Source of the DNA: Streptomyces sp. SID8352
GTDB taxonomy: Bacteria > Actinomycetota > Actinomycetes > Streptomycetales > Streptomycetaceae
Direction of reading: 5' to 3'
Length of the DNA: 64,000 bases
Assembly (NCBI RefSeq): GCF_009862265.1
Contig: NZ_WWGX01000047.1
Span: 1-64,000 of the forward strand
Below the pieces are notes generated by a model. It was given only the letters and a program-made list of their open reading frames with translations. It was not told the origin of the DNA and did not search any database. Every line of letters starts with the position of its first letter. The stretch's first letter is position 1. Below, piece by piece: positions 35,410 to 44,230 of the stretch. The translations under genes and the position numbers were made by a program.

Positions 35410-37608
35410 ATGAACGAGGGGAAACCCACGAGGGCGAAGTGGTGGAGCCGGCCCCCGGCCGCCGACGGCGACGAGCCCGGCTCCGCCCCGGCGGCCGACG
35501 GGGGCGACGGCGACTTCGAGCTGGAGCGCCCCCGCCCGGCCCGGGGCCCCGGCGACAGTCTTCCGGGGCCGGACGGCGGCGGGGTCCCGCCGCGCCCCGC
35601 CGCGCCCCGCGCCGGGGACGCCCCCGCCGACGGCGACTTCGTGCTGCACCGCCCGGACCCCCGCCCTCCGTCCGGCCCCGGGCCGGAGCCGGACGGCGGC
35701 CCGGACGGGGCACCGCGCCCCGGGACGCCCGGCCCGGCCGCGCACGCGCGCGACGCCGGTACGGCGCCGGGGAGCGTGGGCGGGGCGCCCGCCGGGGACG
35801 CCGCCCCGGCGCCGGACCCGGGGGACACCTCTCGGGCGGCCTCCATCCCGTCCCCGGAGGGGGCCCGGGCCCCCGGCGGGGCTGCTGTCCCCGGCCTCGC
35901 GGGCCGCGCCCACGACGAGGCTCACCACCTTGACGGGCCCCCCGCCCCCGCCCCCGCCCGGCCCGGCGCGGCCGCGTCCGCGCCCGTGGAGGCCCGGGTA
36001 CGGCCGCTGCACGACCCCGACCCCTACGGGACCCCTCCGTACGGTGAACCGGGCCCCTGGGCGCCCGCTCCGCCCGTGCAGCACCCCGGCGCGACCCCGG
36101 CCCACGGCACGGCCGTACCGCCGCCCCGCACCGGCGCGTCCGCCGCCCCGCCCCGGGAACCCGGTCACGAGCCGCCCACGGCCCCCGCACCGGCCGTCCC
36201 GGCCCACGGGACGGCGGCGCCCCACCCCGCACCGCACGGCGCCCCGCACAGCCCCGCCGCCCACGGAGCGGCCCCCTACGAGACAGCCCCCCGCGGCACC
36301 GCCCCCCGCGATGCGCCCGTCCCCGGCGCGCGGGCCCCCCACGTCCCCCGTCCCGGCGCGCCCGCCGACGCCGCCGCGCCCTCCGCCGCCCTCGCGGCGT
36401 CCGGTTCCGGGGCCGACCCCTGGGGCCGCTACGACCCCTGGGCCCCGGTGCCCGTCGGACCGCTCCAGCACGGCGGACCGGCGGAGCCGCCGCGGCGCCC
36501 CGTCCGGCGCCGGACGGCGCTGCTCGGCGGCGCGCTGCTGATCGCCCTGGTCTCCGGCGGCATCGGCGGCGGCATCGGCACCTATCTGGAACGCAACGGC
36601 GGCCTCGGAACCGTGGAACTGCCGCAGGCCGGGCCCGAGCCCACCGGCAGGGCCCCGGACAGCGTGGCCGGCATCGCCGCCAGGGCCCTGCCCGGCGTCG
36701 TCACCCTGCATGTCAGCGGCGGCGGCTCCGCGGGCACCGGCACCGGGTTCGTCCTCGACGGCCGGGGCCACATCCTGACCAACAACCACGTCGTCGGGCG
36801 CGACGGCCGGATCATCGTCACCTTCCACAGCGGCGACACCGCCGAGGCCACCGTCGTGGGCCGGGACAGCGGGTACGACCTGGCCGTCGTCAAGGTGCGC
36901 GGCGTGCGCGGGCTCACCCCCATGCCCCTCGGCAACTCCGACAACGTCCGGGTGGGCGACCCCGTCGTCGCCATCGGCGCCCCCTTCGACCTGGCCGGAA
37001 CGGTCACCTCCGGCATCATCAGCGCCAAGGAGCGACCCATCACGGCGGGCGGCGAGGAGGGCGACGGCAGCGACGTGTCCTACGTCGACGCGCTCCAGAC
37101 CGACGCCCCCATCAACCCCGGCAACTCCGGCGGCCCCCTCCTGGACACCCGGGGCCGGGTCATCGGCATCAACTCCGCCATCCGCTCCGCGGGCGGCGGC
37201 AGCGGCGGCGGCTCCGGGAGCGGACAGGCCGGGTCGATAGGGCTCGGCTTCGCCATCCCGATCAACCAGGGCAAACGCGTCGCCGAGGAACTCATCAACA
37301 CCGGCAGGGCCACCCACCCGGTCATCGGCCTCACCCTCGACATGGGCTACGACGGCGGCGGCGCCCGCGTCGCCGACCGGGGCAGCGGCGGCGGCCCCCC
37401 GGTCACCGGGGGCGGCCCCGGCGCGCGGGCCGGGATCAGGGCCGGGGACGTCATCACCGCGGCCGACGGCCGGCGCGTCCGCTCCGGCGAGGAACTGATC
37501 GTGCGGATCCGCTCCCACCGCCCCGGCGACCGGCTGGAACTGACCCTGGAACGCGACGGCCGCGAGACGAAGGTCTCAGTGGTGCTCGGTTCCTCCGGCG
37601 GAGACTGA
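35410..37608 (+). CDS. htrA: HtrA/DegP-like membrane serine protease with PDZ domain
   Basis: A 732-residue protein. Residues 1 to about 365 are a disordered Pro/Ala/Gly/Asp-rich cytosolic region containing short AHGTA-like repeats. One TM helix lies at about 369-393. The extracellular trypsin-like domain has the triad His460 (TNNHVVG), Asp490 (GYDLAV) and Ser573 (GNSGGP), and a C-terminal PDZ domain (about 635-725) has GIRAGDVITAADG. It would degrade or refold damaged envelope proteins and may be part of the SigE stress response. The ATG at 35410 follows GGGGAGAAC. The very long N-terminal region is unusual compared with mycobacterial HtrA. Confidence 0.94.
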   Translation: MNEGKPTRAKWWSRPPAADGDEPGSAPAADGGDGDFELERPRPARGPGDSLPGPDGGGVPPRPAAPRAGDAPADGDFVLHRPDPRPPSGPGPEPDGGPDGAPRPGTPGPAAHARDAGTAPGSVGGAPAGDAAPAPDPGDTSRAASIPSPEGARAPGGAAVPGLAGRAHDEAHHLDGPPAPAPARPGAAASAPVEARVRPLHDPDPYGTPPYGEPGPWAPAPPVQHPGATPAHGTAVPPPRTGASAAPPREPGHEPPTAPAPAVPAHGTAAPHPAPHGAPHSPAAHGAAPYETAPRGTAPRDAPVPGARAPHVPRPGAPADAAAPSAALAASGSGADPWGRYDPWAPVPVGPLQHGGPAEPPRRPVRRRTALLGGALLIALVSGGIGGGIGTYLERNGGLGTVELPQAGPEPTGRAPDSVAGIAARALPGVVTLHVSGGGSAGTGTGFVLDGRGHILTNNHVVGRDGRIIVTFHSGDTAEATVVGRDSGYDLAVVKVRGVRGLTPMPLGNSDNVRVGDPVVAIGAPFDLAGTVTSGIISAKERPITAGGEEGDGSDVSYVDALQTDAPINPGNSGGPLLDTRGRVIGINSAIRSAGGGSGGGSGSGQAGSIGLGFAIPINQGKRVAEELINTGRATHPVIGLTLDMGYDGGGARVADRGSGGGPPVTGGGPGARAGIRAGDVITAADGRRVRSGEELIVRIRSHRPGDRLELTLERDGRETKVSVVLGSSGGD

Positions 37609-37638
37609 CCGGAGGCCGCCGGCACCGGGGGATTCGCC

Positions 37639-37664
37639 GCCCGGCCCCGTCGAAGGGGCCGGGC
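37639..37664 (+). terminator. Perfect 10-bp hairpin between htrA and tatB
   Basis: GCCCGGCCCC (37639-37648) pairs with GGGGCCGGGC (37655-37664) with a 6-nt loop; AAACAAC follows. It ends or attenuates htrA transcription, so tatB, 168 bp downstream of htrA, probably has its own promoter. Confidence 0.75.
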
Positions 37665-37776
37665 AAACAACACGGAAAGCCTTCGTCCGCACCTGTCCGG
37701 CGGGCCGGGGACAGTACCGGACGGGCGGGGTCGGCGGGTACGGTGGTTGCGGCCCGGACATCCCAAGGAGCTTCAG

Positions 37777-38235
37777 GTGTTCAATGACATAGGCGCACTA
37801 GAGCTGGTGACGCTCGTTGTCCTCGCCGTGCTCGTCTTCGGTCCGGACAAGCTCCCCAAGGTCATCCAGGACGTCTCCCGCATGATCCGCAAGGTGCGCG
37901 AGTTCTCCGACAGCGCCAAGCAGGACATCCGGCAGGAGCTGGGTCCCGAGTTCAAGGACTTCGAGTTCGAGGACCTCAACCCCAAGACGTTCCTGCGCAA
38001 GCAGCTCGACAACGACGAGCTGGGGCTCAAGGAGATCCGCAACGGCTTCGACCTGAAGAAGGAGATGGCCGAGGTCACGGACGCGGTGCACGGCCGCGAC
38101 GCCGACGCCGCGGGCTCCTCCCCGGGCTCCTCCTCCTCGGACACCGGGACGTCCGGCGGGCGGATCGACATGACCAAGAAGCCCGAGCCCCGGGCCTCCG
38201 ACGACCGGCCCCCGTTCGACAGCGACGCCACCTGA
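37777..38235 (+). CDS. tatB: Sec-independent translocase subunit TatB
   Basis: A 152-residue inner-membrane protein of the twin-arginine translocase. It has a short N-terminus, one TM helix ending in the hallmark FGPDKLPK, an amphipathic helix (VIQDVSRMIRKVREF) and a long charged tail. TatB receives Tat substrates such as the SRRNFL-bearing protein encoded at 2934-4697. The GTG at 37777 has AAGGAG 6 nt upstream. The last 77 bases of the gene and its stop codon are part of an exact 112-bp direct duplication that continues downstream. Confidence 0.94.
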   Translation: MFNDIGALELVTLVVLAVLVFGPDKLPKVIQDVSRMIRKVREFSDSAKQDIRQELGPEFKDFEFEDLNPKTFLRKQLDNDELGLKEIRNGFDLKKEMAEVTDAVHGRDADAAGSSPGSSSSDTGTSGGRIDMTKKPEPRASDDRPPFDSDAT

Positions 38236-38398
38236 CCCGGCCGCCGTCCGGCACGGACGGCGCCCGGCCCCCCCCCCCCGCCCCCCGGCGGATCGACATG
38301 ACCAAGAAGCCCGAGCCCCGGGCCTCCGACGACCGGCCCCCGTTCGACAGCGACGCCACCTGACCCGGCCGCCGTCCGGCACGGACGGCGCCCGGCCC
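38159..38398. repeat. Exact 112-bp duplication of the tatB 3' end
   Basis: Bases 38159-38270 recur without a mismatch at 38287-38398, 128 bp later. Each copy holds the end of tatB from the GRIDMTKK codons through the stop and the hairpin CGCCGTCCG/CGGACGGCG after it. The 16-bp spacer is CCCCCCCCCG plus six C, so a 12-C run crosses the junction. The second copy is not translated as part of tatB. No transposase or flanking inverted repeats are present. Confidence 0.97.
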
Positions 38399-38640
38399 GC
38401 CCCACCCGCCCCGCGTCGTCCGCACCCCCGCGCTCCCCGCACCGCCGCCGCACGTGACGCGCCTCACACTCCGCACGGGCCCGCGCGCCACCCGAACACG
38501 GCGTCCACGCGCCCCGCGCGCCGGACGAGGTCCCGGCCGCCCGCACTCCTGTGGTTATGCTGCCGAGTTGTTGTGCGGAGCGGACGAGTGCGCCCGAAGG
38601 GGGGCGGGCCGTCGACGAGAGCGAGGAGGCGTCCGGGCAC

Positions 38641-39312
38641 ATGGAGACGACGAGCGCGGCGGTCGCACAGACGCCGTCCGCGGAGGACGGACCAGCGGTC
38701 CCCTCCGGCCGGCGGACGGCCGACGGCTATCTGCGGGCGCCCTTCCCCTGGTACGGCCTCGACGAGGCGTTCACGGGCCGGCGCTGGCTGATGCAGGTCG
38801 GCACGGCCGCCGACGGAGGGGTCGAGCACGGTTCGATCGGCCACGGCGACGAGCCGTCCGTGCGCAACGAGCACCTGGCCGGGGACGAGCAGGACGCCAA
38901 GGAGAAGTTCGCGGTCGTCGTGACCGTGGCCGCCAGCCCCTCCCGGCGCAGCGCCGACGGCACGGGCCTGCTGGAGGCCACCTCGGTCTCCTCGGCGGCC
39001 TGGCTGGCGGGCGTGGGGCTGCTGTCGTTCACCTGGCCCGGCCAGATGGACCACTCCCTGCGCGACGACTGGCTGGAGCAGCAGACCGAGACGGCCTGGG
39101 TCCTCGCCGACGACCTCGACGGAGCGGACTGGTCCACCCTGTCCCTGCCCGTCGACGGGGTGCCGACCGCCTTCCACTACCGGGAGTCCGCCTTCGGCTG
39201 GGTCCTCGCCGGCTCCACGGGACAGGGCGTCCACCTGGGGGCGTACGGCCGGGGCATGAGCGCCTACGGGCTCGCCTTCTCGGTCGTCGGGGACATCGCC
39301 GCCTACGCCTGA
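38641..39312 (+). CDS. Conserved hypothetical protein
   Basis: A protein of 223 residues from ATG 38641; the open frame begins at 38551 and the start is uncertain because GAGGAGG lies 12 nt before this ATG. It is soluble, with no TM helix or signal. Notable segments are YLRAPFPWYGLDEAFTGRRW, EHGSIGHGDEP and FHYRESAFGWVLAGST. It looks like a compact beta-rich domain. I do not recognise a function. It is convergent with mrp across a shared terminator. Confidence 0.75.
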   Translation: METTSAAVAQTPSAEDGPAVPSGRRTADGYLRAPFPWYGLDEAFTGRRWLMQVGTAADGGVEHGSIGHGDEPSVRNEHLAGDEQDAKEKFAVVVTVAASPSRRSADGTGLLEATSVSSAAWLAGVGLLSFTWPGQMDHSLRDDWLEQQTETAWVLADDLDGADWSTLSLPVDGVPTAFHYRESAFGWVLAGSTGQGVHLGAYGRGMSAYGLAFSVVGDIAAYA

Positions 39313-39320
39313 CCGCCGCC

Positions 39321-39344
39321 CGCCCCGGGACCCGCCCCGGGGCG
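39321..39344. terminator. 9-bp bidirectional hairpin
   Basis: CGCCCCGGG (39321-39329) pairs with CCCGGGGCG (39336-39344) around a 6-nt loop. It sits 9 bp after one stop and 15 bp before the convergent mrp stop. Confidence 0.75.
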
Positions 39345-39358
39345 CACGGACCCGTCGG

Positions 39359-40492
39359 TCAGAACTTGTTCTTCGGGGTGATCCCCAGGGACAGTCCCGA
39401 CAGCCCGCGCTGCCGTCCGCCCAGCTTGCCCGCGATGGAGCGCAGCGCCGCGCCCGCCGGGGAGGCGGCGTCGGACAGCACGACCGGCGTGCCCTCGTCA
39501 CCGCCCTCGCGCAGCCGCACGTCGATCGGGATGGAGCCGAGCACCGGCACGGTCGCGCCGGTGGTGCGTGTCAGGCCGTCCGCGACCATCTGGCCGCCGC
39601 CGGTGCCGAACACGTCGACCATCTCGCCGCAGTGCGGGCAGGGCAGGCCCGACATGTTCTCGACCACGCCGACGATCTTCTGATGGGTCTGCACCGCGAT
39701 GGCGCCGGCCCGCTCGGCCACCTCGGCCGCCGCCTGCTGCGGCGTGGTCACCACCAGGATCTCCGCGTTCGGCACGAGCTGCGCCACGGAGATCGCGATG
39801 TCGCCGGTGCCGGGCGGAAGGTCCAGCAGCAGCACGTCCAGGTCGCCCCAGTACACGTCCGCGAGGAACTGCTGGAGCGCGCGGTGCAGCATCGGGCCGC
39901 GCCAGACCACCGGCGCGTTGCCCGGGGTGAACATGCCGATGGAGATGACCTTCACGCCGTGCGCCGAGGGCGGCATGATCATGTTCTCGACCTGGGTCGG
40001 CCGCCCGTCGGCGCCGAGCATGCGCGGCACCGAGTGGCCGTAGATGTCGGCGTCCACGACACCGACCTTCAGCCCGTCGGCCGCCATCGCCGCCGCCAGG
40101 TTCACCGTCACCGACGACTTGCCGACGCCGCCCTTGCCGGACGCCACCGCGTACACCCGGGTGAGGTTGCCGGGCTTGGCGAACGGCACCTCGCGCTCGG
40201 CCTGGCCGCCGCGCAACGCGGTGGCCAGCTCCCGACGCTGCTCGTCGCTCATCACGTCCAGCTCGACGTCGACGCGCGTGACGCCGTCCACCCGGGCGAC
40301 GGCGTCCCGCACGCCCTGGGTGATCGTCTCCCGCATCGGACAGCCGGAGACCGTCAGGTACACGGCGACCGCGACCGCTCCGTCCGCGCCGATGTCCACC
40401 GATTTGACCATTCCCAGCTCGGTGATGGGCCGGTTGATCTCGGGGTCGTTCACCGTCGCCAGTGCCTCGCGCACCGCGTCTTCCGTAGCCAT
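39359..40492 (-). CDS. mrp: Mrp/NBP35 iron-sulfur cluster carrier ATPase
   Basis: A 377-residue P-loop protein that binds and transfers Fe-S clusters. The N-terminal MIP18-type domain (1-80) has DPEINRPITELGMV and SGCPMRETI. The deviant Walker A GKGGVGKSS is at 119-127, with Walker B in LLLDLPPGTGD. The cluster-binding pair is Cys285 and Cys288 in PCPHCGE. The ATG at 40492 lies 44 bp after the DUF1003 gene, so it is probably the last gene of an MgtE_N-DUF1003-mrp operon. The orthologue is in the same neighbourhood in M. tuberculosis. Confidence 0.94.
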   Translation of the reverse strand: MATEDAVREALATVNDPEINRPITELGMVKSVDIGADGAVAVAVYLTVSGCPMRETITQGVRDAVARVDGVTRVDVELDVMSDEQRRELATALRGGQAEREVPFAKPGNLTRVYAVASGKGGVGKSSVTVNLAAAMAADGLKVGVVDADIYGHSVPRMLGADGRPTQVENMIMPPSAHGVKVISIGMFTPGNAPVVWRGPMLHRALQQFLADVYWGDLDVLLLDLPPGTGDIAISVAQLVPNAEILVVTTPQQAAAEVAERAGAIAVQTHQKIVGVVENMSGLPCPHCGEMVDVFGTGGGQMVADGLTRTTGATVPVLGSIPIDVRLREGGDEGTPVVLSDAASPAGAALRSIAGKLGGRQRGLSGLSLGITPKNKF

Positions 40493-40536
40493 GGCTACGA
40501 TGGTACGGCTCCCGCCGCGGAGGGTGGGAAGCCCCG

Positions 40537-41139
40537 TCACCGCTCGTGCGGATCCCTTCCGGCGGACCGCTCGGCGGGTGCCGCGCCGTCCTGGCCGCGG
40601 TGGCCGTCCGACCGCTCCTCCAGCTCCCTGAACAGATCCTGGAGCTCCGAGCGGATCCAGTCCCGGGTCGCCACCTCGCCTAGACCGATGCGCAGGGCGG
40701 CGATCTCCCGCGTGAGGTACTCGGTGTCCGCGATCGACCGTTCGTTCTGCTTGCGGTCCTGCTCCAGGTTGACCCGGTCCCGGTCGTCCTGCCGGTTCTG
40801 CGCCAGCAGGATCAGCGGCGCCGCGTAGGAGGCCTGGAGGGACAGGGCCAGCGTCAGGAAGATGAACGGGTACTCGTCGAACCGCAGCCCGCCCGGGGCC
40901 GCCACGTTCCACAGCACCCACAGGATGATGACGACCGTCATCCAGACGATGAACCGCCCGGTGCCCAGGAAGCGGGCCACGCGCTCCGAGAGGCGGCCGA
41001 AGGACTCCGGGTCCCACTCGGGCAGGAAGCGCCGGCGGGGCGGACGCGGCTGGTCCAGCCGGGCACCGCGCGGCCGGGAGGCCGCCGTGGCCCCGGCGGG
41101 CACCCGCTCGCGGCCCGTCGTCTCGCGCTCAGGCCCCAT
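40537..41139 (-). CDS. DUF1003 membrane protein
   Basis: A 200-residue protein. A basic Pro/Arg-rich N-terminus precedes a conserved region, SERVARFLGTGRF. Two TM helices follow (about 65-85, FIVWMTVVIILWVLWNVAA, and about 98-117) and then the family signature ILLAQNRQDDRDR with a coiled-coil C-terminus. Function unknown. Its start overlaps the stop of the upstream MgtE_N/CBS gene by 11 bp, so the two are coupled and may act together in metal homeostasis, which is inference. Confidence 0.92.
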   Translation of the reverse strand: MGPERETTGRERVPAGATAASRPRGARLDQPRPPRRRFLPEWDPESFGRLSERVARFLGTGRFIVWMTVVIILWVLWNVAAPGGLRFDEYPFIFLTLALSLQASYAAPLILLAQNRQDDRDRVNLEQDRKQNERSIADTEYLTREIAALRIGLGEVATRDWIRSELQDLFRELEERSDGHRGQDGAAPAERSAGRDPHER

Positions 41140-42412
41140 CGGCGCCCACCTCCTCGTCCAGGTGGTACTCGGTCTCCCGCCAGTCCTCGGGCAGCATGTG
41201 GTCCAGGACGTCGTCCACGGTGACCGCGCCCAGCAGCGCCCCGGACTCGTCCACCACCGGCGCCGCCACCATGTCGTACGTGGCGAAGAAGCCGGCGACC
41301 ACCGGCAGCGCGGCGTCCGGCTCCAGGGGCTGGAGGTCGTCGTCGATGATCGAGCCGACCTGGGTGTAGGGCGGATCGCGCAGCAGCCGCTGGAAGTGCA
41401 CCGTCCCCAGGTACTTGCCGGTCGGCGTCTCGTCGGGCGGGCGGCAGACGTAGACCTGCGCGGCGTGCGCCGGGGAGAGGTCGGGGTTGCGGATGCGGGC
41501 CAGGGCGTCGGCGACGGTCGCGTCGGGCCGCAGCACGATGGGCTCGGTCGTCATCAGACCGCCGGCGGTGTGCTCCTCGTACGCCATCAGCCGCCGCATG
41601 TCGGCCGCGTCGGCGGGCTTCATCAGGCTCAGCAGCCGCTCCTTGTCCACCTCGGGCAGCTCACCGAGCAGGTCGGCGGCGTCGTCCGGGTCCATCGCCT
41701 CCAGGACGTCGGCGGCGCGCTGCTCGGCGAGCTTGCCGAGGATCTCGATCTGGTCGTCCTCGGGCAGCTCCTCCAGCACATCGGCCAGCCGGTCGTCGTC
41801 GAGGGCGGCGGCGACCTCGGCGCGGCGCTTGGCGGACAGATGGTGCAGGACGTTGGCGAGGTCGGCGGGGCGGAGCTGCTCGAAGGTGGCGAGCAGGTTC
41901 TCGGCGCCCTGTCCGTGCTCCTCCAGGGAGAAGCCGGTCACCCCGGACCACTCGACGGTCAGCGTCTCGCCCCGGGCCCGGCGGAAGGCGCCGCCCTTCC
42001 TGCCCCGGCGGACGAAGACCTTGTCGATCTCCCACTCCCGGCGGGCGGGGAGCTGGCGCACCGACAGGTCCAGGACGGTGACCTCCTCGCCGGTGTCGAT
42101 CAGGGTGACCCGGCGGTCCAGGAGCTCGCCGAAGACGAGGCGCTCGGTGGGCCGTTGCTCGAACCGGCGGACGTTGACCACGCCGGTGGTGATGACCTGG
42201 CCGGACTCGACCCCGGTGACCCGGGTCATGGGAAGGAAGATCCGGCGGCGGTTGGAGAGTTCGACGACCAGGCCGAGCACGCGCGGGGGCTTGCGGCCGA
42301 CCCGGAACATGACGACCAGATCGCGCACCCGGCCCACCTGGTCGCCGGCCGGGTCGAAGACGGCGATGCCGGAGAGGTGGGAGACGAAGATCCGGGGGGC
42401 GCCCGCTGCCAT
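41129..42412 (-). CDS. MgtE N-terminal/CBS-domain protein without transport domain
   Basis: A 427-residue soluble protein. It begins with a PRC-barrel-like segment (AVFDPAGDQVGRVRDLVVM), then an MgtE N-terminal superhelix (about 150-275, repeats such as LADVLEELPEDDQIEIL and ADLLGELPEVDKERLL) and a CBS pair (about 290-405). The five-helix MgtE channel domain is absent, so it cannot itself carry magnesium. It may instead act as a Mg2+ or nucleotide sensor. The same architecture and position, upstream of mrp and near corA, occur in mycobacteria. Confidence 0.9.
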   Translation of the reverse strand: MAAGAPRIFVSHLSGIAVFDPAGDQVGRVRDLVVMFRVGRKPPRVLGLVVELSNRRRIFLPMTRVTGVESGQVITTGVVNVRRFEQRPTERLVFGELLDRRVTLIDTGEEVTVLDLSVRQLPARREWEIDKVFVRRGRKGGAFRRARGETLTVEWSGVTGFSLEEHGQGAENLLATFEQLRPADLANVLHHLSAKRRAEVAAALDDDRLADVLEELPEDDQIEILGKLAEQRAADVLEAMDPDDAADLLGELPEVDKERLLSLMKPADAADMRRLMAYEEHTAGGLMTTEPIVLRPDATVADALARIRNPDLSPAHAAQVYVCRPPDETPTGKYLGTVHFQRLLRDPPYTQVGSIIDDDLQPLEPDAALPVVAGFFATYDMVAAPVVDESGALLGAVTVDDVLDHMLPEDWRETEYHLDEEVGADGA

Positions 42413-42497
42413 GGCCGCGGCTCCTTTTCGTGCGTTCGTGGTCGGTGGGGGCTGTCGCGTACCGCGTCGTACCGCGTCCCTCCAGGGTTGCCCGCTC

Positions 42498-42522
42498 CGA
42501 CGGGCTTCAGGCTAGCCCGTCG
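42498..42522. repeat. Perfect 8-bp inverted repeat in a divergent promoter region
   Basis: CGACGGGC (42498-42505) and GCCCGTCG (42515-42522) flank a 9-nt loop. It lies between the divergent MgtE_N/CBS gene and the lipoprotein gene, 86 bp upstream of the former. It could be an operator or a leader hairpin. Confidence 0.5.
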
Positions 42523-42711
42523 CGAACCGGACCGCCCGGGTGGCCTGGTCCGGACGGACCGGCTCCGCCCGGTGCCCGCCCGCCCGGTACGCTGCCGTAC
42601 GCCGCGCGGGCCCCGGGCCCGGTCCCGGCGGTCCCGGCCGGTCCGCGCCCGGCGGCGCCCCGCCGTCCGCCGCCCTCCCGACGGCCGCCCGTCCGCTCAG
42701 AAAGGCCCTCC

Positions 42712-43449
42712 GTGACTGCGACATCCCGGCGCCGAATCCGCAGGGCCGCCGTGCTGGGCACGCTGTGCGCCGCACTGGCCGGGGCGGGGCTGACGGGCTG
42801 CGGGGGCGGTGAGGACCCGGACGCGGGGACCAACGGCGTGGGGAAGCTCCCGGCCGCCGAGATCCACACCAAGGCCCGCGCCGCGGCCCGCGCCGCGGGG
42901 ACGGTGCGGCTGCACGGGACGGTGGAGGCCGGCGGCGCCACCTACACCCTCGACATGCGGCTGAGGTCCGACGGCGGCACCGGGTCGGTGGCCGCGAAGG
43001 GGGCGACCTTCCGGCTGCTGCGGATCGGCGACCAGCTCTACCTCAAGGCCGACGCCGGCTTCTGGACCCATGACGGGGGCGACGAGTCGGCGGCCGGGAA
43101 GCTGGCCGACAAGTACGTGAAGGTGCCCCAGGGCGACCCGGCCTACCAGCGGTTCAGCGGCTTCACGGACAAGGACCAACTGCTCGACGGGCTGCTGACC
43201 CTGCACGGCACGGTGGACAAGGACGGCCGCCACGAGCAGGGCGGCGTCCGGACCGTCCGCATCACCGGCGACCGGGGCGACGGCGGCTCGCTGGACGTCT
43301 CCCTGGAGGGCACCTCCTACCCGCTGCGTCTGGTCCGCGCGGGCCGGGCGGGCACCCTCGGCCTCTCCGACTGGAACAAGCCGTTCCCCCTGGAGGAACC
43401 CGCCGAGGCGGACACCTTGGACTACGGCAAGCAGCTCCCCACGACCTGA
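42712..43449 (+). CDS. Secreted lipoprotein, LppX/LprG-like
   Basis: A 245-residue precursor starting at GTG. The signal peptide carries RRRIRRAA and a hydrophobic core, and the lipobox ends at LTGC with lipid Cys30. The mature domain (AEIHTKARAAARAAGTVRLHGTV, then FRLLRIGDQLYLKA) resembles actinobacterial lipoproteins of the LppX/LprAFG fold, which bind lipids in mycobacteria. It has an AAAGG ribosome site. A ligand cannot be inferred. Confidence 0.87.
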   Translation: MTATSRRRIRRAAVLGTLCAALAGAGLTGCGGGEDPDAGTNGVGKLPAAEIHTKARAAARAAGTVRLHGTVEAGGATYTLDMRLRSDGGTGSVAAKGATFRLLRIGDQLYLKADAGFWTHDGGDESAAGKLADKYVKVPQGDPAYQRFSGFTDKDQLLDGLLTLHGTVDKDGRHEQGGVRTVRITGDRGDGGSLDVSLEGTSYPLRLVRAGRAGTLGLSDWNKPFPLEEPAEADTLDYGKQLPTT

Positions 43450-43696
43450 CACGACGTCCGGGCGGGGCGCCCGCGGCCCCGGCGCTCCACGGGCCGTGGC
43501 GAGCACCCGCACGGCGCACGGCGCCCAGGTCCTCTCCGGTTCACGCCCCGGCGCGCACGGTCACCGGGCCCCGGCTCCCCACGGCCCGCCCGTACGGCGC
43601 CTCATCCCGTGCCGCGCCCGCGCCCCGCCCGCGCCCCGCCCGGTCCCACGGCGCTCCCGCGCCCCGGCGGGCTAGCGGCGCCCGCGCCCCGGCGGC

Positions 43697-44206
43697 CTAA
43701 CCGCGCCCGCGCCGCCGCAGCAGGCGGGGCAGTCCGGCCGGAACGGGCTCGCGGGTGGTGGCCGGGGTCGGCAGCGGGGGGACGGCCAGCGCGTCCGTCG
43801 GCAGGGCGGTGGTGGCACCGGTCGGCTCCAGGCGCAGCACCCGGCACTCACGGGCCCAGCGGGCGGTCATCGCCTCTCCGTCGGGGGCGTTGAGCCGTTT
43901 GCCCTTCAGCTCCGCCACGGCCGCCTCCCACTCCTCGCTGCCGGGGGCCCGCTCCACCACCCGGGCCGTCCAGGAGACCAGCCGGCCGCCCTTGTCCTTG
44001 CTGCGCACCGTGACCTCGGCACCGTCCCCGTCGGCCAGGCCCGGCAGCGGCTGCTCGCCGGGGCCGTCGCCGACGACGCAGGCGGCGCCGTCGTGCCAGA
44101 CGTGCCACAGCGGCCGGGCGGCCGTCCCGGGCCCCCTGACCCAGATGAGGCCGGACTTCTTGGTGGCCTCCTCGACGAGGGCCGGGTCGAGCAGCTCGGT
44201 TGTCAT
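43697..44206 (-). CDS. Pyridoxamine 5'-phosphate oxidase-like protein
   Basis: A 169-residue soluble protein. A split-barrel type domain is suggested by KKSGLIWVRGPG, RPLWHVWHDGAACVV and VSWTARVVERAPGSEEW. The C-terminus is a Pro/Arg-rich tail. It starts 24 bp after the corA stop, so it may be cotranscribed with corA. FMN or F420 binding is possible but not shown by any diagnostic motif. Confidence 0.78.
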   Translation of the reverse strand: MTTELLDPALVEEATKKSGLIWVRGPGTAARPLWHVWHDGAACVVGDGPGEQPLPGLADGDGAEVTVRSKDKGGRLVSWTARVVERAPGSEEWEAAVAELKGKRLNAPDGEAMTARWARECRVLRLEPTGATTALPTDALAVPPLPTPATTREPVPAGLPRLLRRRGRG

Positions 44207-44230
44207 GCCGTCAGCCTATCGAGGGGCCGG

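Noticed and set aside
38159-38398. Insertion sequence or att-site scar at tatB
   Set aside because: No transposase, terminal inverted repeats or integrase; the duplicated unit is native tatB sequence.
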